DNA of 64,000 bases, from positions 6,929,852 to 6,993,851 of the forward strand of contig OX637350.1 of assembly GCA_951799405.1 (NCBI GenBank), written 5' to 3'. Numbering within the stretch: position 1 is the first letter of the stretch; every line of letters begins with the position of its first letter. Under the pieces are notes generated by a model that worked only from the letters and a program-made list of their open reading frames with translations, did not search any database and had not been told where the DNA came from. The DNA is from Agapetus fuscipes (Eukaryota; Arthropoda; Insecta; Trichoptera; Glossosomatidae). Below are positions 55,926 to 64,000 of the stretch, one piece after another. The position numbers and the translations under genes are program-made.

Positions 55926-56759
55926 ATGATAGTATCAGTTGCATTCAGTGACGGCTCGTCGATTTTTCATCGAGCAGTGCATTTTTATACTAGCCGTCAT
56001 TGATAGCCCCCAAAAATGCACGGCGATATAATATCTATATTTGAGCACCTACCAACTCGGAGTATTTTCATGTTTGCGGAGCTGTATAATATGTAAAATC
56101 ATTATGAATGTATAATAGGACTTGACACAAACGGTATTTTATGCGGAATAATTTTGCAAGTATTGGATCGTGGCATTATTACTGGGGGTGCAATGCACCG
56201 ATGCACCTTACCTGGAGCCGTCACTGGTTGCATTGCAATTATCACATTTTATATTAACATTCTAAGGATATACAAAAGCAGGTTTATTTTTATCTTAGGT
56301 TTCTTCCTTGCTATTCAACGTAAGTATTTTTTGTAATTTTCATTTATGCACACTCTTATTGCTAGATTACGTGTATTGTAAAAATAAAATTATGTAAGCT
56401 AAAAATACTGGAGGTGCCTATGGAAAAGTTTGTTGGGAAGCAATCTCGGCTGTTGTCTTCTACACCACGTGCTCTGATTCCCATGACTTAGCCTGTCATA
56501 CAAAGAACCTCACACGCGAAACGTCATTACTACCAGGAGGAACTCAGCTACAGCGTTTCTAATGAGGGAGTAATCCAAGTAGGTATTGAAACCCGTCAGG
56601 TGATGAGAATTAATATTATATACAAGTATAAATGGAAATACAGTAAAATGGTTCGATGGCTCTCTTATAACCATATTTAGTTTTTTTAATAAGTTTTCTT
56701 TATTATTCCGGCATTAAGTCTATTTTACTTGAATGAAAATTGTATGATCTTAAATCTGT
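55926..56759. other. Unassigned spacer
   Basis: Nothing recognised. Short frames only. Confidence 0.4.
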
Positions 56760-56980
56760 TTTGCAAATATTTCATTGTAATCGTTAGTTTTAGCAGAAAC
56801 GTCCCGCATTTGTACTTCGAAAATAAAGCCCAAATTTTAAATTAACCAATACCTCCCTGCAGCTTTGGCTACCTTTCTTTGAAACAGAGGTGACATTGAC
56901 AAAGTAACACAATTTTTACAGTATCAGTGACCAACTGGTATAATGCTGGACACGTGAACGTATAAGTCAAGGAAACAAAA
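56760..56980 (-). mobile_element. Old R-A unit
   Basis: Diverged. GACATTGACAAAGTAAC and the terminal GTATAAGTCAAGGAAAC (common start) remain recognisable. Confidence 0.65.
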
Positions 56981-58456
56981 TAATATTTATAAAGCAGTGA
57001 AAATAAATGTAGGAGGCCGTTTAAAATTGTAAGTTTTGTGAAGAAAAAAACGGCAATTTAAAAGTTTCCGTTTTAAACTAAAACTTTTACAATAAAGAAG
57101 CCATAACTTTAGAAAACTGACTCGCAAAAAAATTATTACCTTTCTAAATGTTGAGTAAATAAAAAGCCAACTTTTATCCGACAAAAAAATGGTATTTCAC
57201 GTGATAACAATATTTCTTAGAAATAAATTTATTGGATGGGTTTTTAAACGGCAGAATAAAATGCTAGTTAAGCATATCAAAATGAACAAAATATAAATTT
57301 TCCTCCAAGTTTGACATATTTATACTTCGCAGTCGATAAAAACGTTTTTTTTTTCTTTGCTAATGCGATATTTTCTGTGAAACGATCGCAAATCATTCGG
57401 AACAGAAAATCTATGGAATATTCTACCACGAAGTGTCAAAGATATTATTTTTTAAGAGAAAAAAACAGGTGTGTTTTGATACTAAAGTATTTTCTGTATT
57501 TTTCATGGAAGCGCTTTTTAAATGACAATTTATTCAAATATACAGGAAAAAACTGTCGAAAACTATATAAGATGAAAATGTCTAAAAAACTTAAATTAAA
57601 AATCACAAATAGACATTGATATAATCTTAGTGATATTAGCTGATGTAAAATTTAATAATTACTAAATATGTATGTATGGTGGACGAAAAAAAAACTTTTT
57701 ATTTGTACAATGATATTGCTTGCAGAAAGTTTCCATTAAGTACTTTTAAATGATTTTAATGCTTTCACAACCTGATTCATACATGCTTTTTAGTGAAAAT
57801 TGTGAGTCATTCGCGAATTTTAACTGTAAATAAAAGAACATGAAAATTAAAAATGTTATAAAAAGAATAAATGTATAATTGGAAGCGATTATTTTTGGGA
57901 ACCTTCTTTATTTTTTTTTTAAATTTACCAAAGTTTTTAGGTATAATTGAAATAAATTTTTTATTTAATTTTAAACAGCGTTAAGAACATCCAAAAATGA
58001 ATTCAATTAAATTGAAAAAAAAAAAAAAAAAATTATTTCTAATAAAATCGTGTTCTCAAATGCAAAAGCAACGACAGCAAAAATTGTGTCTCGCGTCGGG
58101 AAGATGTAGATATTTCTAAGCCATTCATCCGAGTGTTTATAGTGAAGCATCAACCTCAGCACACGTAGTCTAGTGGTATAGGAGAGTGGGGGGGAGCAGT
58201 AGGTGTGCTTGTCCAGTGGGCGAGTGGGCAGATTTATTTACGGGCGTGTAAAATTGTGTAGGTCAGTAGAGAAGATTTAAGTGAGACGAGGAGAATGGCG
58301 ACTTTAATAAAATATTCATTTTTTAAAATGCTCGACATTTCAAGAAATTCCATCAACTCGAATGGATTAGGAATAACTGTCAGTAAAAAAGGGTATACGA
58401 GAAGGTACTCCATGCTTTGCCTAAGTTCATCATAAGCTTTCAACTTTACTCTTCAG
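56981..58456. other. AT-rich unassigned region
   Basis: Long A/T runs, including an A run at 58016-58031. A scrap at 58155-58180 (GTAGTCTAGTGGTATAGG) resembles a tRNA A box but has no B box within reach. Confidence 0.4.
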
Positions 58457-58515
<59 letters not shown>

Positions 58516-58613
58516 ATGATGATTTCCTTATCAGCGCCGTTTCGTAACTCAATGTCACTCCAAGGGCGCTTAGTAATTTACTGGGCGAAAATAAATGTCT
58601 TCATCCTCCTCTT
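58457..58613 (-). mobile_element. L2-C 3' end with expanded ATC tail
   Basis: On the minus strand: end of the coding region (AGGATGAAGACATTTATTTTC), hairpin AGCGCCCTTGGAGTGAC-attga-GTTAC...GGCGCTG, then an ATC tail that has grown to about 20 units (58457-58523). Confidence 0.8.
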
Positions 58614-58850
58614 TAGTACTTGCATTCCATACCGAAAGCTCGGGTTCAAATCCCACCAAGGGTGTCAAAAATGATTACCGGTTTTGATGCTTATTTCAAA
58701 CCTAAAATACCGGCAAGGTTTACTCAGCCTTTACAAGAATTGAGTACCAGCAACCTCATGAGCAGGTAAAACTCACTTCAACTGAAGTGGTTAGCGTAAG
58801 GCCGGCCCTAACTTGTAAAATAAATATGTAGGTTCCACTCACCACATGCG
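58614..58850 (+). mobile_element. SINE A lacking its A box, interrupted
   Basis: Starts inside the tRNA head (CTTGCATTCCATACCG, B box GGTTCAAATCCC). Its 3' part (CCCTTCGGGGAAAACG, GTGTAGCTTAGTTGCG) continues at 59015-59070 beyond an R-A insertion. Confidence 0.75.
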
Positions 58851-58851
58851 A

Positions 58852-59014
58852 AACTAATCTAATCTAATCTAATCTATGTTGCAAAGATATGTTACATTGG
58901 AGATTCACATTACATGCATTCTCACAACCAGACACGTACAAATTCGCGCTTGCACATGCCTCATGTGAACCTACAACATAAAAACCAAATCTCAAATCGG
59001 TATACACCCTGCAA
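58852..59014 (-). mobile_element. R-A inserted in SINE A
   Basis: Tail TAATCTAATCTAATCTAATC, body to ATACACCCTGC. 5'-truncated within the GTTGCAGGGTG segment. Confidence 0.85.
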
Positions 59015-59070
59015 CCCTTCGGGGAAAACGAAGTTACACTATTTGTGTAGCTTAGTTGCGTTTGCGTTGC

Positions 59071-59864
59071 ATTAAATTTTAAAACAAATTAAAACAAATA
59101 ATTGCACTCAATTCAGACACTAGTTCAAACTGAAATTGCGTATTTAATTAATATTTTCATTGGAAATTCATTCGCATTATATACAACGCATTGCATCAAT
59201 TTCAATTACTATTGATTTTCAATAGATAACAATAATATGGCCTCTCAGCCTCGTGTCGTCGTTCAGCGTGAAACATGAAGTTGAAAAGATTTGCGAGAGA
59301 TTCGCAGCGAATGGGGAGAGAGAGGAGGAAAGGATAAGAAATGCCTACTTGGCCCAGAGGCGTGAGCTGAGAACTCCGAGCAGGGGAGTTTCAAGGCTTT
59401 CATGCGCCTCAGACAAGCGGACAAATAAAATTAAGTTCCACGACAATATATTCATAGACAGAATAGCTAACGGCACAATGTCCACACAATAAAATGTTCA
59501 CTTTTTTCATGTGGACATTATGTCGGTGGACATTGTGTCGGTGGACATTGTGTCAGTGGACATTCTGTCAATGGACATTTTGTTCGACACGTAAAATTCA
59601 ACATCTTGTACTTTTGGGATGTCATTCGGTTTGAACATCAATGTTCTATATTTTCAATCCTATCACACTTGAAAATTGAAATCAATTAAATTTCAGTTGA
59701 AACGACATTAAAAAAATGACATTTTGATGAAGAAAATTTATGAAAACATCCCTTTAAACTACGTACCGAAAAAAAACTTGACCAAAATCAGATCATTTTA
59801 ATGGAACTTTTGAAACCAATGGAAAACCTCCTCTTTAATATAATAATCTCTTTTGTTGAAAAGT
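59071..59864. other. Unassigned region with a short minisatellite
   Basis: 59465-59585 has about five copies of GTGGACATTGTGTCG-like 15-mers, preceded by inverted variants. 59253-59492 is an open frame of 79 codons (charged, unrecognised). Confidence 0.4.
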
Positions 59865-60275
59865 TGAAAGGATATATTCATTTAAAGCTCTCAGATGTAT
59901 GCCCACAAACCAACACGTGTAGTTCGCGCTTACAAATGCTGATTGTATACTTACAAATAAAATCCAAACCTCACATGAACATAAGCCCTGCAACTCTTGC
60001 CGACATTCCCTGAAACAGGGGTGACATTGGCAAAGTGAACCATTTTTACAGTATGGGTGGTCAGCCTCATACCAACCTATAAGTCAAGGAATACGAGTAA
60101 TAAATAACATTTAAGTATAAAAAAAAAACAACAACAAAACCTTAAAAATAAATCTATACAAAAAAAGTCAAAAATTTATTATGCAAAAAATGTAGCAAAC
60201 TAATAAACCAACATTACAAATCAGCATTGCAGATTAGCCGCCACTTCTTCCTGTCCTTGCATACTTCTTTCATGA
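59865..60275 (-). mobile_element. R-A LINE 3' end, fullest UTR
   Basis: On the minus strand it begins in the coding end (GAAGTATGCAAGGACAGG, AAGTGGCGGCTAATCTGC at 60275-60225), passes the whole 3' UTR (TTTGCTACATTTTTTGCATA) and the TTCCTTGACTTATAGG point (about 60090), and ends near 59865. It shows that the 257-bp unit is contiguous with the LINE UTR. Confidence 0.85.
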
Positions 60276-61289
60276 TGATGCTGAAAAATCTAGATCTTTG
60301 CAAATTAAGTCCACATACATAAAATGTATAAGCATACAATACATTAGAAGTTTAACGTCTTATAATGGAGATGGTACAAATCACACAGCCTAATAATATG
60401 ACGTCACCCAGTTGGATCGCTTGAGATGGTTGGGAAAAAGCTAACTGATATTTTGCTATCGATTGGAAAGGCCCCTAGTCACAAAGACCGGTATTTTTTT
60501 AATCGGATTTGGAAACAAATTTGTAACTCATTCTGATAGATACCATTGGCATTCAAAAACTAAAAATTCTTCTTTTTACACATTTTCAACAACCATGATC
60601 AATTGCGTTTCCTTCAACGTAGGATAATCAACTAATCAGTCTTAAACATTATCTCTATCTCAGGCCAATCTGACTCCATCGATATGTTATTTTAGACTAA
60701 AATTCTCTTACTCATTTTTAGCAATCGTGTTCACTAATGTTTCTTCCAGCCTAGGATAATCAACCAAATTATCTTCTCATTTTTTTTTACCCCAAGCCTT
60801 AGGCAATGCCCACACAGCCTACGAGACGCTTCGTGAATGTCCGTGAGGCGTGAACGTTCCTAACAATCGATAGCTGCCGCGACCTGCCCTGTCCCACTGA
60901 GCAACCCACTCGTATTTTCAGCACACGTGCCGAGCGACCTTTCCACCGTTTTCACTAACGATATGTGTTTTTCCGGAAACACGATATTTCACCCGGGAAA
61001 CTATGTTTGTTTTTAATCAATTTTCATTTGGTTTCTCTCCGCACGTTTGCGTACTTTGATCTTTATGAAGATGAAACAAATAATGTTTTTTTTTTCGCAT
61101 ACGTACCTCCTCGAGTGCTTTCAAGATTACTCTTTTGCATGAAGAGAATACAAAAAAAAACTTTTTTTTATCCAGCCTTTTTATGAACACCATTGCATAC
61201 CTCCTTGTCTACTTTTTTGTACCAGAAGGTTGACAATCATCATGGTAACTTTACTTTTTAATACTACAGCTTTGTGTAAAACAGACTTT
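60276..61289. other. Unassigned spacer
   Basis: 60800-60960 is GC-richer. No gene or repeat recognised. Confidence 0.35.
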
Positions 61290-61430
61290 CTATAATCTAT
61301 AATCTAAGTTGCAAGTTGCTTTCTGATTTCGATAAATTACTGCTTAGCGTACGAGTACTTCAACCAACTTACGCGTGTCTGAATTTAATATAAGCCTTAA
61401 ATATCAATATGTCCTTGCAACTTAAAATGT
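61290..61430. mobile_element. Two R-A scraps
   Basis: Minus-strand tail TCTATAATCTATAATC at 61290-61312. Plus-strand 3' end (ACTTACGCGTGTCTG to CCTTGCAACTTA) at 61369-61425. Confidence 0.5.
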
Positions 61431-61503
61431 AGATGAGTATAAGTTAATTTGCGCATGCTTGATTATGTATTTACGTAAAAAAAATACCTCAATATATTAT
61501 ATA

Positions 61504-61825
61504 ACGCAATGCAACTAAGCTACACACATAGTGTAACTTCTTATACAGTGTAAATACTATCACATATGGCAAGTGGAACCTATTTATATTTATAGGTAAG
61601 GGTACCGGCCTTACGCAAACCACTTCAATTAAAGTGGGGGTTTCCCAGCTCGGGAGGGCACTGATCCTCATTTCTTGTGAATATTGAGTAAACTTGCCGG
61701 TATTTTATTTTGTGTTTTGAAAGAAACACTGGATCGGTAAATCATTTATGACACGCTCGGTGGGATTCGAACCCGATCTGTCGGCATGTAATGCAAGCAC
61801 TCCAACAACTGAGCTATCGACTTGA
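61504..61825 (-). mobile_element. SINE A, full length
   Basis: On the minus strand: head TCGATAGCTCAGTTG (61825-61810), B box GGTTCGAATCCC, end GTAGCTTAGTTGC. Confidence 0.85.
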
Positions 61826-62128
61826 TTATGTATCTGCAAATTAAATTACAGATTACAATACATATATTCTTGAGCTTTAAGTAGTAAAAATCAATACATA
61901 TAATTAAAGGTATTCGTGTTTAAAGACTGTTTTCTTTTGATGTTCGGTACTGATACTTATTCGTTTTTTTTTATACTCTGTCTCCCTCGGTTTTACGATG
62001 CTCACTATCCGATGCCCTAGTACCCCACCCCGATGACCGCTTCCGTCTCAAATGACGATTAACTTTAATCCGGCCCTGAGTCCTCCGCTAATAAGGCTTT
62101 AGCTCGCCAAGCCAGCTGAACTACAGAA
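61826..62128. other. Unassigned spacer
   Basis: 61980-62110 is GC-richer and directly precedes element D, as also seen before the copies at 42885 and 63395. Confidence 0.35.
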
Positions 62129-62250
62129 CCCCAAGTAAAAAACTTTAACTTAATAATTGCGTCTCCCAAAAAATATCAAGCAACTGCAACATATAGAGAG
62201 AGTTTAAGTTTTCCAGCGTTTTCGTGTAAAACGTTGTGGCTGAGTTAAAA
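62129..62250 (+). repeat. Element D copy
   Basis: CCCCAAGTAAAAAACTTTAAC at the left and AAACGTTGTGGCTGAG at the right. The core is degraded. Confidence 0.5.
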
Positions 62251-62692
62251 ATTACAGTACAGTTCAATTTATTCCTCGAAATAATACACGGTGGCTACGC
62301 AAAGTTGTTATTTATTCAAACGCAGGAAGTTGTACCCGTTTTGGTTAAAACACAAGGATTTAGTAGCTACCTATATCTACCTGCTAACCTACTGCCCATC
62401 TGAAATTTTTATTATGAAATAATACAACTTTTTTGGGCCTAAAAATATATATATATTGTTATGGTTTGGCTTTGTGTTATGTTCAACAAAACATTAAAAC
62501 ATAATGAATAACAAAATTTTCCTTTAAAACCTGAAAATAATCTTTCAGTAGTTCATTACAGTCTAAACTCTCAGGAGGAAACTTATCTCTATAAATCAAT
62601 ACAAATGTATCACAATGGACGACAAGTTATTTTTCGACTCTTTAAAAATCAGAAATAAATAGTAATATTTTCATTTCTGTAAAATTTTATAA
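62251..62692. other. Unassigned spacer
   Basis: Nothing recognised. Confidence 0.4.
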
Positions 62693-62938
62693 TAATCTAT
62701 AATCTAAGCTGCAAGGTTTTATAAACATTTATATTTTTTATTAAATGCATAGGTACACACAAACAGACTCGTGTAAGCTCGCGCTCAGAAATTCTGCATG
62801 CGTACTTACAAATAATTAAAATACATACCTCAAATGAACATACACCCTGCAACATTTGCGGACCTTCCCTGAAACAGGGGTGACATTGGCAAAGTGAATC
62901 ATTTTTCACATAATGGGTGGTCACCCTCATACCAACCT
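62693..62938 (-). mobile_element. R-A unit
   Basis: ATAATCTATAATC tail at the left. The 5' end CCTAAAGTCA is near the common start. Confidence 0.8.
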
Positions 62939-63394
62939 AAAGTCATTTTTTTTTATTATTGTATTATTGCAAACGAATTGTTTGCGAAACTGTTTCTGGA
63001 ATTTTATACATACTCGCCGTAATCGTAAGCAAAGACGTTTTTATTTTTTATCTTTAAGGAATAAACTTTAATAATATAATATTTTCAGTAAAAATGTATA
63101 TTGTAAAATTTAGTGTTTGTCGTTTGAGGGCCAGATTATCGTAATTGATAATCCCCTAATAGGAAACTAATAATTACTTTGGACCTCACAAAATTACCTC
63201 CATTATTGTAGCTAAAGTTGCCTTTCAAAACTCCGTACACACAGTCCCTTGATTAGTTTGTGGGAATAATAATCATCTCAAGAATGAAACGATGTGGGTA
63301 ATAAAGGCTTTTCATGGAATATTCCCCAAAGTCCTGGGGGAGCTGAGTCGCCATTGTCCCATCCGGGATGCGACCCGACCACTACCTCCACACC
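62939..63394. other. Unassigned region
   Basis: 63300-63400 is GC-richer (CCCATCCGGGATGCGACCC) and adjoins element D. Confidence 0.35.
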
Positions 63395-63518
63395 ACTACA
63401 AGTATTAAACTCAGCCACGGCAAAAATGTATTAAACCTTAAACAGTTCCTCTAGTGAGCGTTTAATTTTAAAATAAAACTCAGCGGTTGAGTTTGAACGT
63501 CAAGTTTTTACTTGGAGT
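63395..63518 (+). repeat. Element D, direct core
   Basis: ACAAGTATTAAACTCAGC at the left, core AAACAGTTCCTCTAGTGAGCG, end CAGCGGTTGAGTTTGAACG and TTACTTGGAG. Confidence 0.6.
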
Positions 63519-64000
63519 AAGAGGACGACACAGAGTTGCGACAGAATTAATTCGGGATGCGAGAGGAAACTGGGATAGTCGGGAATCGGGATTGAAGAAG
63601 CTGAAATTTGTGCAAATTTGAAAAGCAGCAATAATTTTGTTCAGGTATTATAAAAACAAGAATCGGAAAAGTTGAATGAGCATCGATAAAAATGAAGATC
63701 GTTTGAAACCGGGATTTGAAAAATACAACTAATTTATATGGCATGAATAAAATGTGTGGTTAACTTACAATATAATCTGTGTTGGGTTCTACACTCTATT
63801 TTTTTGTTACATCTACACATTTTTAGCTGTACTATGTATATTTTTTATCTCTCTGTACTTTTCATAAGCAATATATACTGATGATACACAGAGTTTTTTT
63901 TACTATAAATCAAAAAAATTGTAGCAACAAAATGTTTATTTATTTTATTTCCTGATTAATGTAAGATTAAACATTGGTAATTGAACTCAGCTTTAAATGA
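63519..64000. other. Unassigned AT-rich end of window
   Basis: No recognised feature. Confidence 0.4.

Noticed and set aside
58155..58180. tRNA-like A box (GTAGTCTAGTGGTATAGG)
   Set aside because: No B box or foldable cloverleaf follows within a normal distance.
58417..58674. Open frame with a long methionine run
   Set aside because: It is the translation of the GAT array and adjoining LINE/SINE ends.
59253..59492. 79-codon charged open frame that might be an exon
   Set aside because: No recognised motif and no convincing splice sites or upstream promoter.

Overview
This window looks like AT-rich, repeat-saturated intergenic or intronic DNA from an insect, most likely a moth or butterfly. 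The lepidopteran call is an inference. It rests on recurrent TACCTACC/GGTAGGTA words, CATA microsatellites, and a mixed load of jockey-like, RTE-like and L2/CR1-like non-LTR retrotransposon ends with tRNA-derived SINEs. I found no host protein gene, no rRNA gene and no functional tRNA gene in 64 kb. Every open reading frame I can recognise is a 5'-truncated, usually broken, LINE reverse-transcriptase C-terminus. All names given to repeat families here (J, R-A, R-B, L2-A/B/C, K, L, SINE A/B/C, FB-1/2, D, E, F, G, H) are local labels.

Layout. 0-3.5 kb: a jockey-like LINE end (J), a 274-bp near-perfect palindrome and hairpin elements. 3.5-8.8 kb: R-A units, repeat E, an L2-like LINE end and a SINE C relic. 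9.2-10.4 kb: a foldback element (FB-1) with SINE B and SINE A inserted, each with target-site duplications (TSDs). 11-13.7 kb: SINE B, an RTE-like LINE end, L2-B and SINE A. 14-18.9 kb: R-B, repeat G, R-A, L2-C, a large inverted minisatellite foldback (FB-2) and LINE K. 19-25.8 kb: SINE A copies, ribozyme-like hairpins, J, D elements and a tail-to-tail R-A pair. 26-35 kb: MITE H, R-B ends, F/R-A nests, a 44-bp GATA-rich tandem repeat, a second FB-1, and R-A inside LINE L and inside repeat E. 35-41.5 kb: a hAT-like MITE with an 8-bp TSD, coding and 3' UTR of the R-A LINE, R-B with an R-A insertion (perfect 8-bp TSD), and a diverged tandem array. 42-64 kb: more R-A, D and SINE A, a GGGCCTGTTG MITE, a SINE/LINE chimera, another J end, an L2-C end whose tail has become a GAT microsatellite, and terminal R-A and D copies.

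How the elements relate. Three L2/CR1-like LINE 3' ends (4793-5575, 12880-13330, 16485-16830) and the tRNA-headed SINE B share a 3' hairpin whose stem varies with compensatory changes. This suggests that SINE B is a dependent of those LINEs. The commonest repeat (R-A, about 33 copies, tails of TTAGAT or ATTATAG) is the 3' end of an RTE-like LINE whose coding end survives at 36671-36904. About eight copies start at the same internal point, as if a SINE-like unit of about 257 bp had been derived from the LINE 3' UTR. A palindromic element (D) occurs at least twelve times with its centre in either orientation.
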